A DNA stretch of 64,000 bases from Pseudomonas putida (lineage in GTDB: Bacteria > Pseudomonadota > Gammaproteobacteria > Pseudomonadales > Pseudomonadaceae), in assembly GCA_041071465.1 (NCBI GenBank), contig CP163498.1, positions 3,056,001 to 3,120,000 on the forward strand. Reading direction: 5' to 3'. The position numbers and the translations under genes are program-made. The notes under the pieces are model-generated. The model had not been told where the DNA came from and ran no database searches. It saw nothing but the letters and a program-made list of their open reading frames with translations. Below are positions 8,192-16,706 of the stretch, in pieces (position 1 is the first letter of the stretch; each line of letters opens with the position of its first letter).

Positions 8192-8811
8192 ATGTGTGGA
8201 CGTTACGCCCTGTTTCGCTGGCCCCAGGCCCTTGCCAGTCTGCCGGGCTTTCCCGTCGGTCAGCCGGCCCAATGGAATATCTCGCCCGGGGCTTCGGTGC
8301 TGATCCAGCGTCAGCTCGACGGCCAGCAGCAACTGGTCAAGGCGCGCTGGGGGCTGACCCCGGCCTGGCTCACCGACCTGTCCCGCACCCCGGCCCACGC
8401 CCGCGCTGAAACCCTGGCAGAGCAGCCGATGTTTCGTGAAGCATTTCGCCAGCGCCGCTGCCTGATGCCGGCCAACGGCTTTTACGAGTGGCGGGGCAGC
8501 GTGCGTAAGCGCCCATACTGGTTGACCCGGGGGAGGGCGCCTCGCTGTACTTCGCGGCGGTGTGGGAAGCCTACCCGGTGCAGGACCAGGTGTGGCTGAG
8601 CTGCGCGGTGGTGACCCAGGCGGCCATGAACCAGCGCCGTCCGCTGATACTGGATGAGGCCGGGCAGGCGGCCTGGCTTGACCCGGATACGCCAATTGCC
8701 CGCCTGCACGAGCTGCTGGCCAGCCCGCCTGCGGTGTTGCGTGAGCGGGCCTTGGCCAATTTCGTCAATGACCCGAAACTGGATGCGCCGGAGTGCCTCA
8801 CCCCGGTTTGA
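8192..8811 (+). pseudogene. SRAP (YedK/HMCES-like) protein, broken by one missing base
   Basis: The SRAP family shields abasic sites in single-stranded DNA by covalent linkage through Cys2. The frame starts MCGRYALFRW (Cys2 present), and the conserved NGFYEWRG carries the family's Glu. At 8526-8533 (CCCGGGGG) the frame is lost. Adding one base there restores a continuous 206-residue protein ending ...PECLTPV at 8811, the normal length. Without it the product ends at 8599 after 135 residues. The usual active-site His in the HxRMP segment reads MNQRRP here, so Asn replaces His by my alignment. The single-base gap lies in a C/G run, as in three other genes of the window, and may be a sequence error. 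Confidence 0.8.
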
Positions 8812-8887
8812 TAAATCTTCCCTGTGGCTATGGCAGCCAATGGCGACTCGGCCTAGGATACGCCGCATGTGGATAGGGAGTGTTTTC

Positions 8888-9706
8888 ATGCGTAAGTCTT
8901 TTGTCGTCAGCCTGCTGAGTGCTGGCATCCTGCTGGCCGGCTGCCAGGCGGTGAACACCACCAGCGGAGGTGCTGTTGGCGTCGAGCGTCAGCAGTACAT
9001 GTTCAGCATGCTCTCGACCGATGAGGTCAACCAGATGTACGCCCAGTCGTACCAGCAAACCCTGGGTGAGGCCTCGAGCAAGGGTGTGCTCGACAAGTCC
9101 AGTGCCGATGCCAAGCGGGTGCAGGTCATTGCCAACCGACTGATCGCCCAGGCGCCCAAGTTCCGCCCGGATGCCGCGCAGTGGGACTGGCAAGTCAACG
9201 TGATCAAGAGCGACGAACTCAACGCCAACTGCGGCCCGGGCGGCAAGATTATCGTCTATACCGGCCTGATCGATCAGCTCAAGCTCAGCGATGCGGAAAT
9301 TGCCGCAGTGGTAGGGCACGAGATTGCCCACGCCCTGCGTGAGCACAGCCGCGAGGCCATGTCCAAGGCGTACGGTGTGGAAATGGCCCGTCAGGGTGCC
9401 GGTGCCATCTTCGGCCTCGGCCAGAGCAGCATGGCCATGGCCGACACCGTGGTGAACTACGCCATGACCTTGCCCAACAGCCGGGCCAACGAAAACGAGG
9501 CCGACCTGATTGGCCTGGAGCTGTCGGCGCGTGCCGGTTATGACCCGAATGCCGCGATCACCTTGTGGAACAAGATGAGCAAGGCTTCCGAGGGTGCACC
9601 GCCTGAGTTCATGAGCACTCACCCGGCGTCGGAAAGCCGCATTGCTTCGCTGCAGGCGGCAATTCCGAAGGTGATGCCGCTGTATCAGGCCGCGGCCAAG
9701 CCGTAA
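8888..9706 (+). CDS. M48-family zinc metalloprotease lipoprotein
   Basis: A 272-residue lipoprotein with signal peptide and lipobox LAGC (Cys19). The zinc site HEIAH lies at residues 144-148, and the third ligand is probably in the NENEADLIG segment (about 201-209). This fits the M48 peptidases related to YcaL/LoiP/BepA that act in envelope quality control. The likely location is the periplasmic face of the outer membrane. The start ATG 8888 follows TAGGGAGTGTTTTC. A downstream GC hairpin separates it from the convergent TMEM165-like gene. Its substrate is unknown. Confidence 0.9.
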   Translation: MRKSFVVSLLSAGILLAGCQAVNTTSGGAVGVERQQYMFSMLSTDEVNQMYAQSYQQTLGEASSKGVLDKSSADAKRVQVIANRLIAQAPKFRPDAAQWDWQVNVIKSDELNANCGPGGKIIVYTGLIDQLKLSDAEIAAVVGHEIAHALREHSREAMSKAYGVEMARQGAGAIFGLGQSSMAMADTVVNYAMTLPNSRANENEADLIGLELSARAGYDPNAAITLWNKMSKASEGAPPEFMSTHPASESRIASLQAAIPKVMPLYQAAAKP

Positions 9707-9719
9707 CTGTGTGAACCCT

Positions 9720-9738
9720 GGGGCCGCTTTGCGGCCCC
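9720..9738. terminator. REP-derived hairpin between convergent genes
   Basis: GGGGCCGC/GCGGCCCC around TTT, the palindromic end of the local REP family. It has no T-run, so its termination strength is uncertain. Confidence 0.55.
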
Positions 9739-9748
9739 GCTTCCCTGC

Positions 9749-10333
9749 TTAACCTACCCAGCCACTGGCCTTCATTGCCGAGTACACGGCCACGATCGCC
9801 AGGACGAAGAACGCCGTGGCCGCCAGGCGACGAATCAGCGTCAACGGCAGTTTGTCTGCCGCGAAGTTACCCGCCAGAACCACCGGCACGTTGGCAATCA
9901 GCATGCCCAGGGTGGTGCCGAGGATGACCATGATCAGGTGCGGGTACTGTGCTGCCAGCATCACCGTGGCAACCTGGGTCTTGTCACCGATTTCGGCCAG
10001 GAAGAACGCAATCAGCGTGGTCAGGAACGGCCCGAAGCGGCGTGCCGGGTTCTCGTCGTCATCCATCTTGTCCGGTACCAGGGTCCACAGCGCTGTGGCG
10101 GTAAAGCTCGCGGCCAGGATCCAGTGCAGTGCCGAGTCGCTGAAGAAACTGCCGAACCACGCCCCTACGGCACCGGCCGCCGCATGGTTGGCCAAGGTGG
10201 CGGCGATGATGCCGGCGATGATCGGCCAGGGTTTGCGAAAGCGAGCCGCGAGAATGAGCGCGAGCAGTTGCGTCTTGTCGCCGATTTCGGCGAGGGCAAC
10301 GATAGCGGTGGGGACCAGCAGAGATTCCAGCAT
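9749..10333 (-). CDS. TMEM165/GDT1-family cation exporter (probable Mn2+ exporter)
   Basis: A 194-residue membrane protein with six hydrophobic helices in two related halves. Each half carries the family motif EIGDKTQ (about residues 16-22 and 114-120). In bacteria this family (for example MneA) exports manganese. The upstream yybP-ykoY riboswitch on the same strand (around 10440-10560) strongly supports induction by Mn2+. ATG 10333 follows TAGGAATCCTG. rsmC lies upstream on the same strand but is separated by a terminator-like hairpin and the riboswitch, so this gene probably has its own promoter. Confidence 0.92.
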   Translation of the reverse strand: MLESLLVPTAIVALAEIGDKTQLLALILAARFRKPWPIIAGIIAATLANHAAAGAVGAWFGSFFSDSALHWILAASFTATALWTLVPDKMDDDENPARRFGPFLTTLIAFFLAEIGDKTQVATVMLAAQYPHLIMVILGTTLGMLIANVPVVLAGNFAADKLPLTLIRRLAATAFFVLAIVAVYSAMKASGWVG

Positions 10334-10363
10334 CAGGATTCCTACGGGGGCGGGTCGACACGG

Positions 10364-10412
10364 CTATGACACGTACAGCCTCCCCGCCCCGGGTAAGGTG
10401 TGCGTGTCATAG
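10364..10412 (-). promoter_or_regulatory. Hairpin between riboswitch and start codon (likely expression platform)
   Basis: A perfect 10-bp inverted repeat, CTATGACACG (10364-10373) and CGTGTCATAG (10403-10412), encloses a G/C-rich 29-base loop in the leader of the TMEM165-like gene. It is positioned to act as the switchable part of the riboswitch. There is no T-run after it, so translational control or a Rho-linked mechanism is more likely than intrinsic termination. Confidence 0.6.
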
Positions 10413-10439
10413 GTCTTGTCAAACCCTGGATCCGTCTAT

Positions 10440-10560
10440 GCGGATCTCTCCATGCAGGCTGGCATGGCGGGTCGCACGCGCCATGGTCTGTGGACCAAGT
10501 ATGTTGACGCGTACCGGGCGAGCTGGGTGCTCGCGGGAGACTACTCCCCTAGGACGGTGC
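10440..10560 (-). promoter_or_regulatory. yybP-ykoY manganese riboswitch
   Basis: On the minus strand the leader contains GGGGAGTAG (complement of 10541-10549), then the hairpin GCGAGC/GCTCGC (10518-10534). Next come CGTCAACATACTT (complement of 10497-10509) and GGTCCACAGACC (10485-10496). The GGGGAGTAG block and the CGTCAACATACT block are the hallmarks I know from the E. coli alx and mntP members of this class. The exact ends of the aptamer were not resolved. It precedes a Mn-exporter-type gene, the expected regulon member. Confidence 0.85.
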
Positions 10561-10573
10561 GGATTCTGCCTAG

Positions 10574-10594
10574 GCAAAACGCTTTCGGCAAGCG
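10574..10594 (-). terminator. Terminator-like hairpin after rsmC
   Basis: The minus-strand stem CGCTT/AAGCG with loop GCCGA is followed by TTTT. It is short but lies immediately after the rsmC stop codon and before the riboswitch. Confidence 0.55.
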
Positions 10595-10600
10595 CTGTTT

Positions 10601-11599
10601 TTATCCGTGCGTTGCCTGATAGATGCGGAAACCATCGGCCTCGTCGCGTACCTGGCAGTTGCCCAATGCCCCTTCGATCAGCGGCTGGTAGCGCAGGAAG
10701 CTGTTGGCCACCAGGCGCATTTCGCCACCTTTTCGCAGATGAACGGCTGATTTTTTCAGCAAGTTCTCCGAAGCTTGATAATTGGTGTGTACGCCGGTGT
10801 GGAACGGCGGGTTGCTCAGGATAAGGCTCAGTTCGGTGGGGGCTGCGTCAATGCCATCTCCGCTGATCACGTCGCCTTCCAGGCCGTTGGCGGCCAGCGT
10901 CAGGCGGCTGGCGGCCACGGCGAAGGCATCCACATCCAGCATGGTCACCCGGCTTTGTGGGTAACGGCGCTTGAGCGTGGCACCCAGCACCCCGGCACCA
11001 CAGCCAAAGTCCAGCATGTGGCCGTCGGGTAGGCCATCGAGGTGTTTGAGCAGCAGGGCGGTACCCCGATCGAGGCGACCATGGCTGAATACACCCGGCA
11101 GGCTGACCACTTGCAGCGGGCCGTCTTCCAGGGCCAGCTCGAAGCGCTCGGCCAGGCTTTCCAGCGGTTTTGCCTGCGGTGCCTGGTCGATGGTCACTTG
11201 CCACAGTTGGCAATGGCGAGCGCTGTCCAGCTTGCGTGGCTTGCCAAAGGCCTGCAGCTGCTTGGCCGCCCCTTCGATGCCGCCGCGTTTTTCGCCGACC
11301 AGGTACAGCTCGCGGCCGGCCAGGCGCGACGCCAGGGCGTTGAGCAGGTAGGCGGCCAGCTCGCGGGACTTGGGCAGGAACAGCACGGCACTGTCGAAGG
11401 GCAGGTCGGGCGGCTCGACCGCATAGTGGCTGCGGCCGGCAAAGCGGCTGTCGAGCATGGCCTGATCGCCGGCATGCCAGGTCCAGGCCTGGGCCTGGGG
11501 CAACTGGCCGAGCAGGTCGTCGGCGGGGGCGCCAGCGATCAGCAGCGGCCCCTGGAACAGCTCTGCCTGGCGGAGCAACACTTCACTGCGCGGGTCCAT
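10601..11599 (-). CDS. rsmC: 16S rRNA (guanine-1207-N2) methyltransferase RsmC
   Basis: A 332-residue protein made of two related halves. The C-terminal half is the active SAM-dependent methyltransferase, with [13 protein letters not shown] (about 195-207) as the SAM site and SNPPFHTG (about 262-269) as the NPPF catalytic motif of N2-guanine and N6-adenine enzymes. The N-terminal half lacks these motifs, as is normal for RsmC. It modifies G1207 in the small ribosomal subunit. The start ATG 11599 follows a GGAGG site. hprA lies upstream on the same strand in the same order that I remember from P. aeruginosa. Confidence 0.9.
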   Translation of the reverse strand: MDPRSEVLLRQAELFQGPLLIAGAPADDLLGQLPQAQAWTWHAGDQAMLDSRFAGRSHYAVEPPDLPFDSAVLFLPKSRELAAYLLNALASRLAGRELYLVGEKRGGIEGAAKQLQAFGKPRKLDSARHCQLWQVTIDQAPQAKPLESLAERFELALEDGPLQVVSLPGVFSHGRLDRGTALLLKHLDGLPDGHMLDFGCGAGVLGATLKRRYPQSRVTMLDVDAFAVAASRLTLAANGLEGDVISGDGIDAAPTELSLILSNPPFHTGVHTNYQASENLLKKSAVHLRKGGEMRLVANSFLRYQPLIEGALGNCQVRDEADGFRIYQATHG

Positions 11600-11653
11600 G
11601 GACGACGCCTCCTGGAAAAAAGTGGCGCAGTGTAGCAGAGGCCGGCGCCGGGC

Positions 11654-12619
11654 TCAGCTGACCACGCGGCGTGGCTGACCAGCGAAGAAGGCCTGGGCGT
11701 TTTCGCTGAGCTGGCCAACGATGCGCTGGCGCGATTCCACCGCGCCCCAGGCGCTGTGCGGGGTGATGATCAGGCGCGGGATGTCGGGTTGGAGCAATGG
11801 GTTGCCATTGACCGGCGGCTCCACACTCAGCACGTCGGTGGCCGCGCCGCCCAGGTGGCCACTGCGCAGGGCGTCGGCCAGTGCCTGTTCGTCGATCAGG
11901 CCACCACGGGCAGTGTTGACAACCAGTGCATTGCGCTTGAGCAGGCCCAGTTCGCGAGCGCCGAGCATGTGCCGGGTATGCTCGTTCAACGGGCAGTGCA
12001 GGGTCAGCGCATCGACTTGCGGCAGCAGTTCGTCAAGCGGCAACCGGTCGGCGCGCTCCGGGCGACCGGGAATCTGTCCGCTCAGCACGCGCATGCCGAA
12101 GGCTTCGGCCAGCCGTGCCACCGCGCCGCCCAGTTCGCCGTGGCCGAGCAAGCCGAGGGTTTTGCCTTCCAGTTCGACGATGGGGAAGTCCAGCAGGCAG
12201 AACTGGCTGGCCTTGGCCCACTGGCCGTCGGCAACCGCCTGGTTGTAGTCGCACAGACGCGTCGCCAGGGCCAGCAACAGGGCGAGGGTATGCTGAGCGA
12301 CTGACGGCGTGCCGTAGCCCTGGCAGTTGCACACCGTGATGCCTTGGGCGCGGGCTGCTGCCAAGTCGACATTGTTGGTGCCGGTGGCGGCCACCAGAAT
12401 CAGCTTGAGCTGCGGGTTGGCGGCCAGGGTCGCGGCGTCGAGCATGACCTTGTTGCTGACCACCGCGACGGCGCCCTGCAGGCGTTGGCTTACCTGGTCC
12501 GGGCGGGTTGCATCGAACAGTTCGAGCTCATCGAACTGGCTTCGTAACGGGGAAAGGTCGAGGTCACCAAGATCTAGGGATTGGTGGTCGAGAAACACAG
12601 CGCGACGCGGGCTGGGCAT
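11654..12619 (-). CDS. hprA: D-2-hydroxyacid dehydrogenase, probable glycerate/hydroxypyruvate dehydrogenase
   Basis: A 321-residue NAD(P)-dependent enzyme of the D-2-hydroxyacid dehydrogenase family. The nucleotide site is LGLLGHGELGGAVA (about residues 155-168). The catalytic set is visible as Arg in NTARGGLID (about 238), Glu in DVLSVEPP (about 267) and His in ITPHSAWG (about 288). Reduction of hydroxypyruvate to glycerate is the expected reaction from gene context. The chosen start ATG 12619 has CGGAG eight bases upstream; the open frame to 12691 overlaps the promoter region of the divergent acyl-CoA ligase. rsmC follows. Confidence 0.85.
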   Translation of the reverse strand: MPSPRRAVFLDHQSLDLGDLDLSPLRSQFDELELFDATRPDQVSQRLQGAVAVVSNKVMLDAATLAANPQLKLILVAATGTNNVDLAAARAQGITVCNCQGYGTPSVAQHTLALLLALATRLCDYNQAVADGQWAKASQFCLLDFPIVELEGKTLGLLGHGELGGAVARLAEAFGMRVLSGQIPGRPERADRLPLDELLPQVDALTLHCPLNEHTRHMLGARELGLLKRNALVVNTARGGLIDEQALADALRSGHLGGAATDVLSVEPPVNGNPLLQPDIPRLIITPHSAWGAVESRQRIVGQLSENAQAFFAGQPRRVVS

Positions 12620-12780
12620 CAGTAAGGCTCCGTTGGCAGGGCAGGGATGATCCATCACTCGGACAATGCCACTCATACCCCGCGTAGCCAAATCATTCCT
12701 TCGGCTGATTTAGCCGTCACATTGGCGAACTACAGTGGTTACCACATTTGTCTGGCCCGCTTTTCAGAAAAGGGATACCC

Positions 12781-14463
12781 ATGTTGCAGACCCGCATCAT
12801 CAAGCCCGCCGAGGGCGCCTACGCCTACCCACTGCTGATCAAACGCCTGCTGATGTCTGGCTGCCGCTATGAAAAGACCCGCGAAATCGTCTACCGCGAC
12901 CAGTTGCGGCTCACTTATCCACAGCTCAACGAGCGCATCGCACGCCTGGCCAATGTGCTGACCGAGGCCGGGGTAAAGGCCGGTGACACCGTCGCGGTGA
13001 TGGACTGGGACAGCCACCGTTACCTGGAATGCATGTTCGCCATTCCGATGATCGGCGCCGTGGTGCACACCATCAACGTGCGCCTGTCGCCCGAGCAGAT
13101 CCTCTACACCATGAACCACGCCGAAGACCGCGTGGTGCTGCTCAATAGCGACTTCGTCGGCTTGTACCAGGCCATCGCCGGGCAGTTGACCACCGTCGAC
13201 AAGACCCTGTTGCTGACCGACGGCCCGGACAAGACCGCCGATTTGCCCGACCTGGTCGGCGAGTACGAGCAACTGCTGGCCGCCGCCAGCCCGCGCTACG
13301 ACTTCCCTGACTTCGACGAGAACTCGGTGGCCACCACCTTCTACACCACCGGCACCACCGGTAACCCCAAGGGTGTGTATTTCAGTCATCGTCAGCTGGT
13401 GCTGCACACACTGGCCGAGGCCTCGGTCACCGGCAGTATCGACAGCGTGCGGCTGCTGGGCAGTAACGACGTGTACATGCCGATCACTCCGATGTTCCAT
13501 GTGCATGCCTGGGGCATCCCTTACGCTGCCACCATGCTCGGGATGAAGCAGGTGTACCCTGGGCGCTACGAGCCAGACATGCTGGTCAAGCTCTGGCGCG
13601 AGGAGAAGGTCACTTTCTCCCATTGCGTGCCGACCATCCTGCAGATGCTGCTCAACTGCCCGGCTTCGCAAGGGCAGGATTTCGGCGGCTGGAAGATCAT
13701 CATTGGCGGCAGCTCGCTCAACCGCTCGTTGTATCAGGCCGCTCTGGCACGTGGCATCCAGCTGACTGCTGCGTATGGCATGTCGGAAACCTGCCCGCTG
13801 ATCTCCGCCGCCCACCTTAACGATGAGTTGCAGGCCGGCAGCGAGGATGAGCGTGTTACCTACCGCATCAAGGCCGGTGTGCCGGTGCCACTGGTCGAGG
13901 CAGCCATCGTCGATGGCGACGGTAACTTCCTGCCAGCAGACGGTGAGACACAAGGCGAGCTGGTGTTGCGTGCGCCGTGGCTGACCATGGGTTACTTCAA
14001 GGAACCGGAAAAGAGCGAGGAGCTGTGGCAGGGTGGCTGGCTACACACCGGCGATGTCGCCACCCTCGACGGTATGGGTTACATCGACATCCGCGATCGC
14101 ATCAAGGATGTGATCAAGACCGGTGGCGAGTGGGTCTCCTCACTCGACCTGGAAGACTTGGTCAGCCGCCACCCGGCGGTGCGCGAAGTGGCGGTGGTGG
14201 GGGTGGCCGACCCGCAATGGGGTGAGCGTCCGTTTGCCCTGCTGGTGGTGCGTGATGGCCACGCCATCGACGCCAAGTCGCTGAAGGAGCACCTCAAGCC
14301 GTTTGTCGAGCAAGGTCACATCAACAAGTGGGCGATTCCAAGCCAGATCGCCGTTGTTACTGAAATTCCCAAGACCAGCGTCGGCAAGCTCGACAAGAAA
14401 CGCATCCGCCAGGACATCGTCCAATGGCAGGCCAGCAACAGCGCGTTCCTTTCCACCTTGTAA
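12781..14463 (+). CDS. Fatty-acid--CoA ligase (AlkK-like acyl-CoA synthetase)
   Basis: A 560-residue ANL-superfamily enzyme that activates a fatty acid with ATP and CoA through an acyl-adenylate. The P-loop TTFYTTGTTGNPKG lies at about 185-198, YGMSETCP is the A5 motif, and GWLHTGDVA with DRIKDVIKTGGEW marks the A7-A8 region. The C-terminal Lys is in TSVGKLDKKRIR. Overall similarity is to AlkK-type medium-chain ligases. ATG 12781 follows AAGGGA; the frame opens earlier at 12748 without a ribosome site. The DUF1302 and DUF1329 genes downstream suggest a lipid or hydrophobic-acid substrate. Chain-length preference is not readable here. Confidence 0.9.
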   Translation: MLQTRIIKPAEGAYAYPLLIKRLLMSGCRYEKTREIVYRDQLRLTYPQLNERIARLANVLTEAGVKAGDTVAVMDWDSHRYLECMFAIPMIGAVVHTINVRLSPEQILYTMNHAEDRVVLLNSDFVGLYQAIAGQLTTVDKTLLLTDGPDKTADLPDLVGEYEQLLAAASPRYDFPDFDENSVATTFYTTGTTGNPKGVYFSHRQLVLHTLAEASVTGSIDSVRLLGSNDVYMPITPMFHVHAWGIPYAATMLGMKQVYPGRYEPDMLVKLWREEKVTFSHCVPTILQMLLNCPASQGQDFGGWKIIIGGSSLNRSLYQAALARGIQLTAAYGMSETCPLISAAHLNDELQAGSEDERVTYRIKAGVPVPLVEAAIVDGDGNFLPADGETQGELVLRAPWLTMGYFKEPEKSEELWQGGWLHTGDVATLDGMGYIDIRDRIKDVIKTGGEWVSSLDLEDLVSRHPAVREVAVVGVADPQWGERPFALLVVRDGHAIDAKSLKEHLKPFVEQGHINKWAIPSQIAVVTEIPKTSVGKLDKKRIRQDIVQWQASNSAFLSTL

Positions 14464-14794
14464 CTGCTTTGCGGGTCGTGTGCGTCAGAACGCGACCCGC
14501 ATGCTAGAGAGGCTGGCGCCTTGCCAAATGGCAAAAATGCGCCATCCTTGAGCACTGCCAGCACGCAATCGGGACAAATAGCAGCGAGTTGGCGGCATGG
14601 AGCGCAAATCACACTTTAGAGGGATCAAGCGCCTGTGCCTTGCTGGCTATAGTCGGGGCCAGGGGATTTTCAGGAATGGGGGAGGGCAACACGCGCAAGC
14701 CGTGTCGCCGCGGGTGCAAACCTGCAAACCGGTCGCTCGGGCCGTTCTTGAAAGGACTCACTGCCATAACAATAAAGTACATGGAGTAGCGTCG
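14464..14794 (+). other. Intergenic region before the DUF1302 gene
   Basis: 331 bases between the acyl-CoA ligase and DUF1302 genes. It opens with a hairpin GCGGGTCG/CGACCCGC (14470-14501) without a T-run, possibly a weak terminator. The rest presumably holds a promoter and regulator site for the DUF1302-DUF1329 pair. I could not define either, and no convincing ORF or RNA gene was seen. Confidence 0.5.
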
Positions 14795-16681
14795 ATGAAA
14801 TCTGCAAACCTGTTCTGGCGCCGGGCCAAGTTGCCCTTGGCCGTCAGCCTTGCTTCCACGCTCGCAAGTCCTGCTTTCGCTGTCAGCTTCAACATGGGTG
14901 AAATCGAAGGCCAGTTCGACTCGTCGCTCTCCATCGGCGCCAGCTGGTCGACGGCCAACCCCAACAAGAACCTGATCGGGGTGAACAACGGCGGCAAGGG
15001 CCTGTCGCAGACATCCGACGATGGCCACCTGAACTTCAAGAAGGGCGAAACCTTCTCCAAGATATTCAAAGGCATCCATGACCTGGAGCTCAAGTACGGC
15101 GACACCGGCGTGTTCGTGCGTGGCAAGTACTGGTACGACTTCGAGCTGAAGGACGAAGGCCGCGAGTTCAAGGACATCAGCGACTCCAACCGCAAGGAGG
15201 GCGCCAAGTCGTCCGGCGCCGAGCTGCTCGACGCCTTCGTCTACCACAACTACTCCATCGGCGATCAGCCCGGTTCGGTGCGCTTTGGCAAGCAGGTGGT
15301 GAGCTGGGGTGAAAGTACCTTCATCGGCGGCGGCATCAACTCGATCAACCCCATCGACGTGTCGGCGTTTCGCCGCCCAGGGGCCGAGATCAAGGAAGGC
15401 CTGATCCCGGTCAACATGTTCTACATCTCCCAGAGCCTGACCGACAACCTGTCGGCTGAGGCCTTCTACCAGCTTGAATGGGACCAGACGGTCGTCGACA
15501 ACTGCGGCACCTTCTTCTCGCAGCCGGACATCATTGCCGACGGCTGTACCGACAACCTGCGCGTGCTGAACAGCAGCCGTACGGTGCCGGGCGCGGCCCA
15601 GCAATTCCTTGCTACCCAGGGCGTGAACATCAACGAAGAGGGTGTGATGGTGCGCCGTGGCGCTGACCGCGACGCGCGTGACAGCGGGCAGTTCGGCGTG
15701 GCCATGCGCTACATGTTCGAGCCATTGGACACCGAATTCGGTGCCTACTTCATGAACTACCACAGCCGTGCGCCAATCTTCAGCGCCACCGGCGCCCCGG
15801 CTTCGGTGTTCTCCGGTATCGCCGGCCTGCCGGCACAGCTGCGAGCCTTGGCACCCTTGATCGTGGCGGGTAATTCGCAGTACTTCGTCGAGTACCCGGA
15901 AGATATTCGACTCTACGGCCTCAGTTTCTCCACCACCTTGCCAACCGGCACGGCATGGAGCGGTGAGATCAGCTACCGGCCCAACGCGCCGGTACAGTTG
16001 AACACCACCGATATCCTGTTTGCCGGTGTTCGTCCTCTGGGCGGCGCACTGACCAATGCTTCGCTGCTGGCGGGTACACCGGGCCAGGACCTGCACGGCT
16101 ATCGCCGTAAAGAGATCACCCAGTTCCAGACCACCTTGACGCACTTCTTCGACCAAGTGATGGGCGCTAGCCGCATGACCGTGGTGGGCGAACTGGGCGT
16201 CACCCACGTCGGCGGCCTGGAGAATGCGCACGATACCCGTTATGGCCGCGACCCGGTGTTCGGCCCTGGCCCATTGCCGTCCACGGGCGGAGCGGACACC
16301 TGCCAGGCGCTCAACGCCAGCACCATCGCCGGCGCCGGTGCCGGTGCATCCACCACCAACCTGAACCGCAAATGCGAGAACGATGGCTACACCACCAGCA
16401 CGTCCTGGGGTTATCGCGCCCGTGTCATCTGGGATTACAACGACGTATTCGCTGGGGTGAACCTGAAACCGAGCGTGGCCTGGTCGCATGACGTGTCCGG
16501 CTACTCGCCGGGCCCTGGCGCCAACTTCGAGGAAGGCCGCAAGGCTGTCAGCCTGGGCTTGGATGCCGAATACCAGAACACCTACACGGCAAGCCTGTCG
16601 TACACCAACTTCTTCGACGGCAAGTACAGCACCGTGGATGACCGCGACTTCGTCGCCCTCAGCTTCGGCGTGAACTTCTAA
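14795..16681 (+). CDS. DUF1302-domain outer-membrane-type protein
   Basis: A 628-residue exported protein. The signal peptide (1 to about 29) ends SPAFA. The mature sequence is rich in aromatic, alternating beta-strand-like segments (for example KYGDTGVFVRGKYWYDFEL) and ends in an aromatic strand FVALSFGVNF with terminal Phe. This is typical of outer-membrane beta-barrels, so an outer-membrane location is inferred. ATG 14795 has GGAG eight bases upstream; the open frame from 14597 is non-coding leader. A DUF1329 gene follows 25 bp later, a recurrent pairing in pseudomonads and other proteobacteria that degrade hydrophobic compounds. Transport of a lipid-like substrate is a guess from context. 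Confidence 0.85.
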   Translation: MKSANLFWRRAKLPLAVSLASTLASPAFAVSFNMGEIEGQFDSSLSIGASWSTANPNKNLIGVNNGGKGLSQTSDDGHLNFKKGETFSKIFKGIHDLELKYGDTGVFVRGKYWYDFELKDEGREFKDISDSNRKEGAKSSGAELLDAFVYHNYSIGDQPGSVRFGKQVVSWGESTFIGGGINSINPIDVSAFRRPGAEIKEGLIPVNMFYISQSLTDNLSAEAFYQLEWDQTVVDNCGTFFSQPDIIADGCTDNLRVLNSSRTVPGAAQQFLATQGVNINEEGVMVRRGADRDARDSGQFGVAMRYMFEPLDTEFGAYFMNYHSRAPIFSATGAPASVFSGIAGLPAQLRALAPLIVAGNSQYFVEYPEDIRLYGLSFSTTLPTGTAWSGEISYRPNAPVQLNTTDILFAGVRPLGGALTNASLLAGTPGQDLHGYRRKEITQFQTTLTHFFDQVMGASRMTVVGELGVTHVGGLENAHDTRYGRDPVFGPGPLPSTGGADTCQALNASTIAGAGAGASTTNLNRKCENDGYTTSTSWGYRARVIWDYNDVFAGVNLKPSVAWSHDVSGYSPGPGANFEEGRKAVSLGLDAEYQNTYTASLSYTNFFDGKYSTVDDRDFVALSFGVNF

Positions 16682-16706
16682 GCATTCAGATCCAGGACGA
16701 CACGAC

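Noticed and set aside
14470..14501. Terminator after the acyl-CoA ligase gene
   Set aside because: The hairpin has no T-run, so read-through into the DUF1302 gene remains possible.
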